Assembly: GCF_011067745.1 (NCBI RefSeq)
Contig: NZ_JAAMPJ010000001.1
Location: 1,536,829-1,600,828, forward strand
Direction: 5' to 3'
From: Lentzea alba
GTDB taxonomy: Bacteria; Actinomycetota; Actinomycetes; Mycobacteriales; Pseudonocardiaceae
Length of the DNA stretch: 64,000 nt
In this document: positions 9,464 through 18,277 of the stretch, piece after piece
Position numbering within the stretch: position 1 is the stretch's first letter
Layout of the letters: the number at the start of each line of letters is the position of its first letter
The notes under the pieces: model-generated
Told to the model about the DNA's origin: nothing
Databases searched by the model: none
The model's input: only the letters and a program-made list of their open reading frames with translations
Made by a program: the position numbers and the translations under genes

Positions 9464-10006
9464 TCATTTGACGGTCCTGGCGAGCACGTTCGCCACGAAC
9501 GCCGCCTTGCCCTCCGTGTACGCCTCACGGTCGTGTCCGCTGTCTTGGGACAGCTGACGTTTCAGGTCCTCGTATCGCCGCGCCAACTCGGCGTCGCCGC
9601 GGAGGGCGTCGCGGAACCTGATCTGGTCGCTCCACCGCTCGTGGCCGGCCTGGATCAGGTGGAGGTGTGCTTCGCGACGCTGTCCGGTGGGGTCTGGTTT
9701 GACGAAGAAGCGGCGCCAGGGCCGGCCGTCGAGGGTCGGCGGCACGTAGGACCAGCCGTCTGCCGCCAGGCGGGCCCCTGCCGCTGCGGCGTCCAGATCG
9801 GTCACCGGGGCGGCCAGGTCCACGATCGGTTTGGCGGCGAGGCCGGGGACGGCGGTGGAACCGACGTGCTCGATTGCGTCGGCCAGCCACGGGGCGAGCA
9901 GCCGGGTCAGGTTCTCGCGCTCGGTCTGTGCGCGGACGGCCCATTGCGGGTCGTGCGGGCGAATCTCTGCACGTTCGTACGCCCACGCGGGCGCGTTTTC
10001 GCTCAT
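9464..10006 (-). CDS. GrpB family (UPF0157) protein
   Basis: 180 residues from the chosen ATG. The nucleotidyltransferase-like core IEHVGSTAVPGLAAKPIVDL and the later REAHLHLIQAGHERWSDQ segment are typical of the GrpB/UPF0157 family. The GSTAVPG...KPIVDL pattern resembles a polymerase-beta-type nucleotidyltransferase site. Substrate is unknown. A longer in-frame start at 10078 would add 24 residues that contain the downstream hairpin and show no family similarity, so I reject it. Confidence 0.85.
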   Translation of the reverse strand: MSENAPAWAYERAEIRPHDPQWAVRAQTERENLTRLLAPWLADAIEHVGSTAVPGLAAKPIVDLAAPVTDLDAAAAGARLAADGWSYVPPTLDGRPWRRFFVKPDPTGQRREAHLHLIQAGHERWSDQIRFRDALRGDAELARRYEDLKRQLSQDSGHDREAYTEGKAAFVANVLARTVK

Positions 10007-10038
10007 CGATCCCGCCCGTCTTCGGCTTGGAAGAACGC

Positions 10039-10077
10039 TGACGCAGGGGTACCCCCGAGCTGGGAACCCCTGCGTCA
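10039..10077 (-). terminator. Inverted repeat, likely terminator of the M1 peptidase gene
   Basis: Perfect 12-bp arms TGACGCAGGGGT and ACCCCTGCGTCA are separated by 15 bases, 46 bases beyond the peptidase stop on the minus strand. No U-tract follows, as is common for high-GC terminators. Confidence 0.55.
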
Positions 10078-10122
10078 CAACGTACTCAGCAGGTCTGACA
10101 GTCAGTCGCGGTCAGCACCGGC

Positions 10123-11625
10123 TCACTTGTGCGCGTCCAGCAGTTCATGCGTCAGCTGGATCTTGGCGCGCGACTTCGGCTCGGCCTTCACCGAGAGGGT
10201 CTTCGCGGCCGCGTCCGCGGGCCGCCCAGGTGCCTCCGCCGGCTTGCCCTTGGTGAAGAGCCACGTCTGGAACAGCTGGTCGAGCTGCTGACCCGACACC
10301 CGCTCCGCCAGCGCGATGAACTCCTCGACGGTGGCGTCCGAGTACTTCTTCTCGGCGAGCCAGGTCTTCAGGATCTCGAAGAACTTCTCGTCGCCCACGG
10401 CCACGCGCAGGGCGTGCACGGCCAGGGCGCCGCGGTCGTAGACGGCGCCGTCGAACACGGCACCGGCACCGGGGTCGCCGGGCAGGACGTTCCAGAACTC
10501 GCTGTCGGCCGGGTAGAGGTCGTAGGTGAAGTCGGAGTTCTCCTGCGCCGTGCCCTCACCGACGTGCTCGGACCAGAGGAACTCCATGTAGGAGGCGAAG
10601 CCCTCGTTCAGCCAGATGTCGCGCCAGCCGTGGACCGACACCGAGTCGCCGAACCACTGGTGGCCCAGTTCGTGCGCGACCACGTAGGTGTTGGCGCCGC
10701 GGCGGAAGAACGCCGTGTCGTAGGTCGGGCGGGTCTGGTTCTCCAGCGCGTAACCGAGATCGGGGGTGACGACGCCGCCCTGTGCCTCGAACGGGTACGG
10801 GCCGAGGTTCTCCACGAGGAAGTCGACGATCTCGGGCGTGCGCTCGATGCTCGCCTTGGCGGCGTCGGCGTTGTCGCCGAGGCGCTCGGAGTACGCGTTG
10901 ACGTACGGCTGGCCCGACGGCGTGGTCGACTGGCGGACCTCGAACTGGCCGATCGTCAAGAACGTCAGGTAGGTCGCCTGCGGCTTGGTGCTGCGCCAGT
11001 TCCAGCGCGTGTAGCCGTTGATCTGACGGGTCTGCCCGACGAAGGTGCCGTTCGAGATCGCCTCGACGCCGTTCGGGACGGCGACGTTGACGTCGAAGGT
11101 GGCTTTGTCGGTCGGGTGGTCGTTGGACGGGTACCACCAGGAGGAGATCTCCGGCTCACCGATGGCCAGGGCGCCGTCGACGGTCTTCGTCCACGCCGTG
11201 AAACCGTTGCGGTCCTTCACGGTGGACGGCGAGTCGGCGTAGGTCACGACGATCGTCAGGTTCTGGCCCTTGCGGACGCCACCGCGCGGGGTGAGGACGA
11301 GTTCGCCGTCGTCAGAGACGAACGAAGCCGGCACGTTGTTGATCCGGACCGACTTCACCTTGAGCAGGAAGTCCAGGTTGAACTGCGTGAGGTCCTCGGT
11401 GGCCTTGGCGAGGATCGTCGTGGTGCCCGAGAGCTGGTCGCCGTTCGGGTTGTAGTTGAGCCTGATGTCGTAGTGGGAGACGTCGTATCCACCGTTGCCG
11501 TACGTCGGGAAGTACGAGTCGCCTGCACCGGGTGCACCCGGAGACGCCGCCAGCGCCGTCCCCGCAAAAAGCGTCATCGCGGCCGAGGCCGCGATCGCGG
11601 CCGTCGCCTTGGATCTGATCGACAT
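10123..11625 (-). CDS. Secreted M1-family zinc aminopeptidase
   Basis: A 500-residue preprotein. The signal peptide spans about residues 1-26 (positive MSIRSK, hydrophobic core, AALA/AS cleavage region). An N-terminal beta domain is followed by the M1 catalytic domain with HELGHQWFGDS (zinc ligands near residues 318 and 322) and the third ligand in WLNEGFASYMEF. The protein lacks the large C-terminal helical domain of PepN-type enzymes, so it is a short secreted M1 peptidase. I chose the ATG at 11625 over an in-frame GTG at 11643 because TAGCGT lies seven bases before it. Confidence 0.9.
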   Translation of the reverse strand: MSIRSKATAAIAASAAMTLFAGTALAASPGAPGAGDSYFPTYGNGGYDVSHYDIRLNYNPNGDQLSGTTTILAKATEDLTQFNLDFLLKVKSVRINNVPASFVSDDGELVLTPRGGVRKGQNLTIVVTYADSPSTVKDRNGFTAWTKTVDGALAIGEPEISSWWYPSNDHPTDKATFDVNVAVPNGVEAISNGTFVGQTRQINGYTRWNWRSTKPQATYLTFLTIGQFEVRQSTTPSGQPYVNAYSERLGDNADAAKASIERTPEIVDFLVENLGPYPFEAQGGVVTPDLGYALENQTRPTYDTAFFRRGANTYVVAHELGHQWFGDSVSVHGWRDIWLNEGFASYMEFLWSEHVGEGTAQENSDFTYDLYPADSEFWNVLPGDPGAGAVFDGAVYDRGALAVHALRVAVGDEKFFEILKTWLAEKKYSDATVEEFIALAERVSGQQLDQLFQTWLFTKGKPAEAPGRPADAAAKTLSVKAEPKSRAKIQLTHELLDAHK

Positions 11626-11632
11626 GCGCGCG

Positions 11633-11638
11633 ACGCTA
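11633..11638 (-). promoter_or_regulatory. Leaderless-type -10 hexamer for the M1 peptidase gene
   Basis: TAGCGT on the minus strand lies seven bases before the ATG at 11625, with no ribosome binding site. Confidence 0.5.
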
Positions 11639-11680
11639 TCCACACTTTTACGGGATCAACCACCGACTTACGTATGTTTC

Positions 11681-13252
11681 CTATCTGCTGAAAACGTTTG
11701 ACACAGCAGCCTTGAGACGTTGGTGCAACCCGCGCAGTTCGGCGCGTTTTGCCTGCACTTCGACCACTCGGAGGCCCTTCGGGTGCGCAAGTGCGCTACG
11801 GAACTCCTCCTGGTCGTCCACTTTGGAGTGCGGAATTCGGTAGCCCGCGCACAAAGCGGTCAGATCCGTCCCGTGCGGCGTGCCGAAAATCCGCTCGAAG
11901 CTTTGGTCGTACTCCGGCGCCCCTTGTTCCAGCAATGAAAAGATCCCACCTCCGTCGTCGTTGAGCACGACGATCGTGAGGTCCGGCCGGTGGTCGGCCA
12001 GCAAACCGTTGCTGTCGTGCAGGAAGGTGAGGTCGCCCATCAGCGCGTATGCGGGACCTTGATGGCTCACGGCCAGACCGACGGCCGTGGACACGCTGCC
12101 GTCGATGCCCGCGGCACCCCGGTTCGCGTGCACGGTGACGTCCGCACGGCGCTCGCCCACGTGGTCGACGTCGCGGATCGGATTGGACGAACCGACGAAC
12201 AGCAGAGCGCCCGACGGCATCGCCTGGGTGAGGTCGCGGGCCACGTGCAGGCCGGTCGGCCACGGTTCGGCGTCCAGCAGATCGTCGACTGCCGCGCTGA
12301 CGTTCTTCACCGCGCTCTGCCACGCCTGCAGCCACTCCCCGTCGTGCTCGGCGGGTTCGGGCAGCCAGGTCGACGCGCGCGTCGCGGTGAACTGCACGTC
12401 CGGCCACTGCGCCTGATCACCGACGGCGTGCACGGTCCGGGTGTCCTTCAAGAGCGCCTGCTGGCCTCTCGACAGCGTCACGCGACCCACGACGAGCACC
12501 GCGTCCGGCCGCAGGTGCTCCGGCAGGCCCGCGTTGAGCAGCAACGACCCGTGGCGCAGGCCACCGGGCGCGGTCGGCTCGGCGATCACCGGCCAGCCGA
12601 GCTCCGACGCCCTGCGGAGACGTTCCGGACGGTCGTCGCCGAGCAGCACGAGCGTGCGGGCGGGCAGCTCCGACGGGCGGGTTTCGACGGTGAACGTGCG
12701 TTCCGTCTCCGTCCAAGGGCCGCGGTCCGACGTGGGCCACGCGTCGTCGGAGGGCGTGAGCGGCGGGCGGAACGGCACGTTGACGTGTGACGGGCCGTCA
12801 GTCGCGATGGCACGGCAGATCAACGAACGGGTGACGGGCTCATCGGCGCCCTCCGGCAGGTGCAGCGTCGCGATGCCGAGGACGTCGTGCTGGTTGATCG
12901 TCTGGCTGGCGCCGGTGCGGTAGAGGTCGACCGGGCGGTCGGCGGTCAGCGCGATCAGCGGAACGCCGGTCAGCTCCGCCTCGACCACGGCGGGGTGCAG
13001 GTTCACCACCGCGGTGCCGCTCGTGCAGGTGACGACCGCGGGCGTGCCCGTCTTGGCGAGGCCGAGCGCGAGGAACCCCGCGCTGCGCTCGTCGATCCGC
13101 ACGTGCAGCGTGAGCAGGCCTTTCTGCTCGGCCTGGTGCAGCGCGAACGACAACGGGGCGTTGCGCGAACCAGGGCACAGCACGACGTGACGCACACCGT
13201 TGCGCACCAGTTCGTCGACGATCACCCTCGCCTGCGCAGTAGACCCGTTCAT
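11681..13252 (-). CDS. menD: SEPHCHC synthase MenD
   Basis: A 523-residue thiamine-diphosphate enzyme. The N-terminal pyrimidine-binding domain starts with GVRHVVLCPGSRNAPLSFAL. The C-terminal pyrophosphate-binding domain has ALMGDLTFLHDSNGLL and VVLNDDGGGIFSLLEQG. It joins isochorismate and 2-oxoglutarate in menaquinone synthesis. It is divergent from the membrane-protein gene at 13307 and, unusually, lies on the opposite strand from menF, menB, menE and menA. The ATG has GAGGG directly abutting it and the upstream signals are weak. Confidence 0.94.
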   Translation of the reverse strand: MNGSTAQARVIVDELVRNGVRHVVLCPGSRNAPLSFALHQAEQKGLLTLHVRIDERSAGFLALGLAKTGTPAVVTCTSGTAVVNLHPAVVEAELTGVPLIALTADRPVDLYRTGASQTINQHDVLGIATLHLPEGADEPVTRSLICRAIATDGPSHVNVPFRPPLTPSDDAWPTSDRGPWTETERTFTVETRPSELPARTLVLLGDDRPERLRRASELGWPVIAEPTAPGGLRHGSLLLNAGLPEHLRPDAVLVVGRVTLSRGQQALLKDTRTVHAVGDQAQWPDVQFTATRASTWLPEPAEHDGEWLQAWQSAVKNVSAAVDDLLDAEPWPTGLHVARDLTQAMPSGALLFVGSSNPIRDVDHVGERRADVTVHANRGAAGIDGSVSTAVGLAVSHQGPAYALMGDLTFLHDSNGLLADHRPDLTIVVLNDDGGGIFSLLEQGAPEYDQSFERIFGTPHGTDLTALCAGYRIPHSKVDDQEEFRSALAHPKGLRVVEVQAKRAELRGLHQRLKAAVSNVFSR

Positions 13253-13306
13253 CCCTCGATTGTCTCAGTGGGCCTCGCTACGCTGCTGAGAACCGGGGGG
13301 TGGGGA

Positions 13307-14224
13307 ATGAGCGAAGAGCCTGAACCGCGCAACGAGGTCAGCGGCCAGGTCTCAGGAAACGCTTGGCAGATAGGCCACGTGCACGGTGACCTCAACCACA
13401 CGGTGAACAACGCGCCGCCTCGGCCGGAAGAGCCGGAGCTGGACATCTGGCTCGTGCTCGCGGGTGTGCTCGCCGTCGCGAGCGGTATCGCCATGATCAT
13501 CAGCACGTTCAACCACGGGATCGCGACGCCTCGGCTCGTCGGCGTGGGCGTGGTGCTCGACGTGCGTTCGTATTCGGTCGATCACGGCGCCCTGACCGGA
13601 CCGGCCTGGGTCGCGGCCTGCGCGCTCGGGGTCTGGCAGGTGTGGACCGCGCTGGACCTGTTCTCCCGCAAGAAACAGCTGCGTCAGCGTGATCGGCACC
13701 CCGCCCAGATCGCCCTGTGGCTGTCGTACGTCCCGATCCACCTGGCGCTCGGCGCGCCGGCTCCGTGGATCTGGTTCTGCCTCGTCGCGACCGCCGCGGC
13801 GGTGATCTGCGTGGTGCGCCGTCCCCAGGCGCCGCGTCCCGGCAGACGGCTGATCGCCGCGGTCGTCGGAGTCATCGCGTTCGTCACGTGGTTTCTGCCG
13901 GAGGTACGTGGCCTCTGGAGCGACGAGGCCGACGCCTCGGTGCTGGGCGCACTCGCGGGCACCCTGCTGCTGCTCGTGATCGTCGCGGTGCCGGTGCACG
14001 CGGTGCTGACCGCTCCCGCGGTGAACGCCGGTCGCACGTTGCGCAGCTGGTCGGTCTGTCTTCTCCTGAAGCTCGCGATCACGTGGGTGGTCGTGATGCA
14101 GTGGCACGTGCACCTCCCGGACGGCGTGAACGTGTTCTCGTCGTTCCTGCCGACCATCGGAGTCGTCGCCGTGCTGCTCGCGTCGTCGAGCATCCGGGAG
14201 CGGGTCTCAGCGCCGGGCGCCTAG
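13307..14224 (+). CDS. Polytopic membrane protein with N-terminal amyloid-signalling-like motif
   Basis: 305 residues from an ATG preceded by a G-rich ribosome binding site (GGGGGG, nine bases away). The cytoplasmic N-terminus (about 50 residues) carries N-E-V-S-G at 9-13 and G-N-A-W-Q-I-G-H-V-H-G at 17-27. This resembles the Q-x-G-centred RHIM-like / bacterial amyloid signalling sequences attached to NLR-type and effector proteins in actinobacteria. Seven or eight hydrophobic segments follow from about residue 52 to the end. No enzymatic motif is visible in the membrane part. The motif assignment is by eye and the function is unknown. It lies between menD and menB and has no recognised role in menaquinone synthesis. 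Confidence 0.75.
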   Translation: MSEEPEPRNEVSGQVSGNAWQIGHVHGDLNHTVNNAPPRPEEPELDIWLVLAGVLAVASGIAMIISTFNHGIATPRLVGVGVVLDVRSYSVDHGALTGPAWVAACALGVWQVWTALDLFSRKKQLRQRDRHPAQIALWLSYVPIHLALGAPAPWIWFCLVATAAAVICVVRRPQAPRPGRRLIAAVVGVIAFVTWFLPEVRGLWSDEADASVLGALAGTLLLLVIVAVPVHAVLTAPAVNAGRTLRSWSVCLLLKLAITWVVVMQWHVHLPDGVNVFSSFLPTIGVVAVLLASSSIRERVSAPGA

Positions 14225-14227
14225 AGT
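14222..14227 (+). promoter_or_regulatory. Leaderless-type -10 hexamer for menB
   Basis: TAGAGT begins on the stop codon of the upstream membrane-protein gene and ends seven bases before the menB GTG. Confidence 0.45.
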
Positions 14228-14234
14228 CTCCGGC

Positions 14235-15137
14235 GTGGCAGATCAGGAGCTCTTCGACCCGTCGCTGTGGAAGCCGATTGAGGGCTTCGACTTCACCGAC
14301 ATCACCTATCACCGCGCGCTCGACCAGGGCACGGTCCGCATCGCGTTCAACCGGCCCGAGGTCCGCAACGCGTTCCGGCCGCACACCGTGGACGAGCTGT
14401 ACCGGGCGCTCGACCACGCGCGGATGTCGTCCGACGTCGGATGCGTCCTGATCACCGGCAACGGTCCGTCGCCGCGCGACGGCGGCTGGGCCTTCTGCAG
14501 TGGCGGTGACCAGCGGATTCGCGGGCGCAGCGGCTACCAGTACGCCTCCGGCGAGACCGCGGACACGGTGGACCCGGCGCGTGCGGGGCGGCTGCATATC
14601 CTGGAGTGCCAGCGGCTGATCAGGTTCATGCCGAAGGTCGTCATCGCGGTCGTGCCCGGCTGGGCCGCGGGTGGCGGGCACAGCCTGCACGTCGTGTGCG
14701 ACCTGACGATCGCGAGCGAGGAGCACGCGAAGTTCAAGCAGACCGACGCGGACGTCGGCTCGTTCGACGGCGGCTACGGGTCGGCCTACCTCGCCCGGCA
14801 GGTCGGGCAGAAGTTCGCGCGCGAGATCTTCTTCCTCGGCCGCACGTACTCCGCCGAGGAGATGCACAAGATGGGCGCCGTCAACGCCGTCGTGCCGCAC
14901 GCCGAGCTGGAGACCACGGCGCTGGAGTGGGCGCGCGAGATCAACGGCAAGTCGCCGACCGCGCAGCGAATGCTCAAGTACGCGTTCAACCTGATCGATG
15001 ACGGTCTGGTGGGACAACAGCTGTTCGCCGGTGAGACGACCCGGCTCGCGTACATGACCGACGAGGCCGTCGAGGGCCGCGACGCCTTCCTGGAGAAGCG
15101 CGACCCCGACTGGTCGAACTACCCGTACTACTTCTGA
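14235..15137 (+). CDS. menB: 1,4-dihydroxy-2-naphthoyl-CoA synthase
   Basis: A 300-residue crotonase-fold enzyme. It has the MenB-specific features RIAFNRPEVRNAFRPHTVDE, WAFCSGGDQRIRGRSGY, VPGWAAGGGHSLHVVCDL and GYGSAYLARQVGQKFAREI. It cyclises o-succinylbenzoyl-CoA to dihydroxynaphthoyl-CoA. The GTG start has a leaderless-type hexamer upstream. menE starts 11 bases after the stop, so the two are very probably co-transcribed. Confidence 0.95.
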   Translation: MADQELFDPSLWKPIEGFDFTDITYHRALDQGTVRIAFNRPEVRNAFRPHTVDELYRALDHARMSSDVGCVLITGNGPSPRDGGWAFCSGGDQRIRGRSGYQYASGETADTVDPARAGRLHILECQRLIRFMPKVVIAVVPGWAAGGGHSLHVVCDLTIASEEHAKFKQTDADVGSFDGGYGSAYLARQVGQKFAREIFFLGRTYSAEEMHKMGAVNAVVPHAELETTALEWAREINGKSPTAQRMLKYAFNLIDDGLVGQQLFAGETTRLAYMTDEAVEGRDAFLEKRDPDWSNYPYYF

Positions 15138-15148
15138 CCGTTGCCAAG

Positions 15149-16186
15149 GTGATCATGCTCGACGAACTGCGCACCGCGCTGGGCGGCGGAGACACCCTGG
15201 TCGACGGCCCGCTCGACGGCTGGGAGAAGCGGGCCGTGCTCGGCGTGCCCACCTCCGGGTCGACGGGCGAGCCGAAGATCGTGCTGCTGGACGCCGACGC
15301 GCTGACGACGTCCGCCGAAGCCACGCACGAACGGCTCGGCGGACCCGGCACGTGGCTGCTGGCGTTGCCCACGAACCACATCGCCGGGATCCAGGTGCTG
15401 GTGCGGTCGATCATCGCCGGCACCACGCCCGGTGTCCTCGACATGTCGAAGGGGTTCCGCGCGATGGGCTTCGCACAGGCCGCCCGGCCGGTGCTGGTGC
15501 AGCCGGGACGCCACTACACCGCGCTGGTGCCGACGCAGCTGTCCCGGCTCGTCGTGGGCGAGGGACCGGGGCTGGAGGCGCTGCGGCAGTTCGACGGCGT
15601 GCTGATCGGCGGGGCCGCCACCCCGCCGAAGCTGTTGCAACAGGCGCGCGCGCTCGGCGTTCAGGTCGTCACGACGTACGGCATGAGCGAGACGGCCGGT
15701 GGGTGTGTGTACGACGGTGAGCCGTTGCGAGGCGTCCAAGTGCGCACCGACGACGTCATCGAGATCAGCGGACCGGTGCTGGCGCTCGGGTATCGCGGCA
15801 GCGCCGAACCGTTCGGCGAGTGGTTCCGCACCGGTGATCTCGGCCGGATGCGCGACGGGCGGCTGGAGGTCCTCGGACGCGCGGACGACGTGATCGTCAC
15901 CGGTGGCGAGAAGGTGCCTCCGGTGCTGGTGGAGAGGGCTCTGGCGACCGTTGAGGGCGTGCTGGAGGCCTGCGTCGTCGGCGTGCCGGACGACGAGTGG
16001 GGCCAGGTCGTGGCGGCGGCGGTCGTCGCGCGCGGTGGGTCGCCGTCCGTGGAGGATCTGCGTGCCGTGGTGATCGAGGCCGTGGGTCGCTCGGCGGCGC
16101 CCAAGCTGGTGCGGTTCGTGTCCGAGCTGCCGTTGCGCGGGCCGGGCAAAGTCGACAGGACAGCAGTCGCCAACTTCTTTAGGTGA
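15149..16186 (+). CDS. menE: o-Succinylbenzoate-CoA ligase
   Basis: A 345-residue ANL-superfamily ligase, shorter than most because it lacks part of the N-terminal domain, as is usual for actinobacterial MenE. Motifs present are GVPTSGSTGEPKIVLL (P-loop), TTYGMSETAGGCVYDG, EWFRTGDLGRM, and the C-terminal hinge and Lys loop ending LPLRGPGKVDRTAV. It activates o-succinylbenzoate for MenB. The start is GTG at 15149 or an ATG two codons later. Confidence 0.93.
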   Translation: MIMLDELRTALGGGDTLVDGPLDGWEKRAVLGVPTSGSTGEPKIVLLDADALTTSAEATHERLGGPGTWLLALPTNHIAGIQVLVRSIIAGTTPGVLDMSKGFRAMGFAQAARPVLVQPGRHYTALVPTQLSRLVVGEGPGLEALRQFDGVLIGGAATPPKLLQQARALGVQVVTTYGMSETAGGCVYDGEPLRGVQVRTDDVIEISGPVLALGYRGSAEPFGEWFRTGDLGRMRDGRLEVLGRADDVIVTGGEKVPPVLVERALATVEGVLEACVVGVPDDEWGQVVAAAVVARGGSPSVEDLRAVVIEAVGRSAAPKLVRFVSELPLRGPGKVDRTAVANFFR

Positions 16187-16220
16187 ACCTTTACCGCTGA
16201 GGACGACTCTCCCCTCGAAG

Positions 16221-16241
16221 CGCGCGGACCCTAGCCGCGCG
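16221..16241 (+). terminator. Inverted repeat after menE
   Basis: Arms CGCGCGG and CCGCGCG enclose a seven-base loop 34 bases after the menE stop and 22 bases before the next ATG. It could end menBE transcription or structure the leader of the secreted-protein gene; the sequence does not decide. Confidence 0.4.
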
Positions 16242-16263
16242 CGTTAGCGATGGGGGTTTTCTC

Positions 16264-17352
16264 ATGCGCTACCTGTTACCGCTGGTCGTCGGCTCCGCGT
16301 TGGTGGTCGGACTGGCGTCCCCTGCCCAGGCAGCCGGCAACGAGTGGACCGCGGACGTCAGCGGCCACGCCGTCACGTGGGGCGGCTCCCCGCGCACGGG
16401 CCTGATCGAGCTCGGCTCGCACAGACTGGCCCAGCCCGCCAACACGGTCACGGCGGCGGTGACCGGCGATGGTGTGGTCGACGTGCGCGGTCTGCGTCCG
16501 GACGGTCAGTGGACCGAGTGGCTGGAGGCGCCGGCCACGTTGCCGGTGACCACGTCCACCGTGCAGACGCGGGTGGTTTTGAGCAGTGGCAAGGCTTCGC
16601 GGGTGAAGCTGACGGCGTCTCAGGCGCCGGCCGCGTCGGAAGACGTTTCCATTGCGGCTGCTGGACGTGCGTACCGCGTCTACGCGACGCGTGAGGGACT
16701 GGTCGGCGGCACGACTGCGAACGGTCACACGATCCGTTCACGCGACCACTTCGTTGCGCTGCCCTCGCGGCGTGGCCTGGCGCCCAACAACTCCGGCAGC
16801 TACAGCGTGCAGGTGTGCGCGTCGAACGGCCGTTGCGAGTGGGCGCCGGTGTGGGACGTCGGCCCCTGGAACACCAAGGACGACTACTGGAACCCGTCCT
16901 CGACGCGTGAGATGTGGAAGGACCTGCCGCAGGGCAAGCCCGAGGCGCAGGCCGCGTACGAGGACGGCTACAACGGCGGCAAGGACCAGTTCGGCCGCAA
17001 GCCCGCGAACCCGGCCGGCATCGACCTGGCCGACGGCGTGTTCTGGGACGGCCTGAAGCTGACCACCAACTCGTGGGTGACCGTGACGTACCTGTGGACC
17101 GGCTCCGGTCCTGTCGGGACGGTCCGCACGTCGGCCGCGAACGGCACCGTGAACGTGCGCAGCGGCGCGAACTCGTCGACGTCGCAGGTGGGCCTGGCCG
17201 CGAACCACGCCCAGGTCCGGGTCACCTGCCAGCTGACCGGTGAGTCGGTGTCGGGCACCCAGGGCACGTCGAACATCTGGTACCGCATCGCGTCCGGCAA
17301 GCACATCGCCAAGGCGTACGTGGCCGGTGTGTCCGGCGCGACTAGCTGCTGA
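16264..17352 (+). CDS. Secreted protein with C-terminal SH3-like domain
   Basis: A 362-residue exported protein. A signal peptide (about residues 1-23, ending ASPAQAA) precedes a small beta domain (about 25-120). A middle domain (about 130-275) follows, with paired Cys in VQVCASNGRCEW and a W/D/N-rich stretch (GPWNTKDDYWNPSS). The C-terminus is an SH3b-like domain (about 285-362) with GTVNVRSGANSSTSQVGL and two Cys. SH3b domains usually bind peptidoglycan, so a cell-wall role is likely, but no catalytic residues were identified. The ATG has a GGGGG ribosome binding site eight bases away. It separates menE from menA. Confidence 0.8.
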   Translation: MRYLLPLVVGSALVVGLASPAQAAGNEWTADVSGHAVTWGGSPRTGLIELGSHRLAQPANTVTAAVTGDGVVDVRGLRPDGQWTEWLEAPATLPVTTSTVQTRVVLSSGKASRVKLTASQAPAASEDVSIAAAGRAYRVYATREGLVGGTTANGHTIRSRDHFVALPSRRGLAPNNSGSYSVQVCASNGRCEWAPVWDVGPWNTKDDYWNPSSTREMWKDLPQGKPEAQAAYEDGYNGGKDQFGRKPANPAGIDLADGVFWDGLKLTTNSWVTVTYLWTGSGPVGTVRTSAANGTVNVRSGANSSTSQVGLAANHAQVRVTCQLTGESVSGTQGTSNIWYRIASGKHIAKAYVAGVSGATSC

Positions 17353-17398
17353 TACACCCGTTGGCGGGTCCTCAGTGGTCATGGCGGAAGATGGGGGC

Positions 17399-18271
17399 AT
17401 GGCCTCAGTCGTCCAGTGGATCCAGGGGACCCGCCCGCGCACTCTGCCCAACTCGATCGCTCCGGTGATCGTGGGCGCGGCGGCGGCACACCACATCGAC
17501 GAGTTCAACGCGCTCTACACGGTGCTCGCTCTGGTCGTGTCGGTGGCGCTGCAGATCGGCGTGAACTACGCCAACGACTACTCCGACGGCATCCGCGGCA
17601 CCGACGACAACCGGGTGGGTCCGTTCCGCCTGACCGGGTCCGGCGCCGCGGAGCCCACGAAGGTGCGGCTGGCCGCGTTCATCTCGCTCGGGGTCGGCGC
17701 GCTGGCCGGGATCGCACTGGTGGCGCTGTCCGGTTACTGGTGGCTGCTCGGGTTGGGCGCCGTTTGCATTGCGGGAGCGTGGTTCTACACGGGCGGCAAA
17801 CGTCCGTACGGCTACGCGGGCCTGGGCGAGATCGCGGTGTTCCTCTTCTTCGGGCCGGCCGCGGTGCTGGGCACGCTGTACGTGCAGAGCGGCGAGATCA
17901 CCGGTATCGGCATCGGGTCGTCCATCGCGATGGGGGCGATCTCGGCCGCGGTGCTGGTGGCGAACAACCTGCGGGACATCCCGACGGACGCCGTGTCGGG
18001 CAAGCGGACGCTGGCCGTGGTGCTGGGCGACAAGGACACCCGCAGGCTGTACCTGGCGCTGGTGGCGGTGCCGTTCCTGATCGCGCTGGGGATGACCGTG
18101 CGGGTGCCGTACGCGTTGCTGGGCTTCCTCGCGGCGCCGGTGTTGCTGCCGGCCGTGCGCCGGGTGGCCGCCGGGCGCGGCGGCCGTGACCTGATCCCGG
18201 TGCTGCAGTTCACCGGGATCGCGATGCTGGCGTGGGCGGTGCTGGTCAGCGCCGGGTTGTTCCTGGACTGA
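17399..18271 (+). CDS. menA: 1,4-dihydroxy-2-naphthoate polyprenyltransferase
   Basis: A 290-residue UbiA-superfamily membrane prenyltransferase with about eight or nine transmembrane helices. The first Asp-rich motif is NYANDYSDGIRGTDDNRVGP. The second region has NNLRDIPTDAVSGKRTLAVV. It attaches the polyprenyl tail to dihydroxynaphthoate, giving demethylmenaquinone for MenG. I chose the ATG at 17399 (GGGGG just upstream); an in-frame ATG at 17381 would add six residues. It converges on the T7SS-type operon with a six-base gap. Confidence 0.94.
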   Translation: MASVVQWIQGTRPRTLPNSIAPVIVGAAAAHHIDEFNALYTVLALVVSVALQIGVNYANDYSDGIRGTDDNRVGPFRLTGSGAAEPTKVRLAAFISLGVGALAGIALVALSGYWWLLGLGAVCIAGAWFYTGGKRPYGYAGLGEIAVFLFFGPAAVLGTLYVQSGEITGIGIGSSIAMGAISAAVLVANNLRDIPTDAVSGKRTLAVVLGDKDTRRLYLALVAVPFLIALGMTVRVPYALLGFLAAPVLLPAVRRVAAGRGGRDLIPVLQFTGIAMLAWAVLVSAGLFLD

Positions 18272-18277
18272 GCGCTC

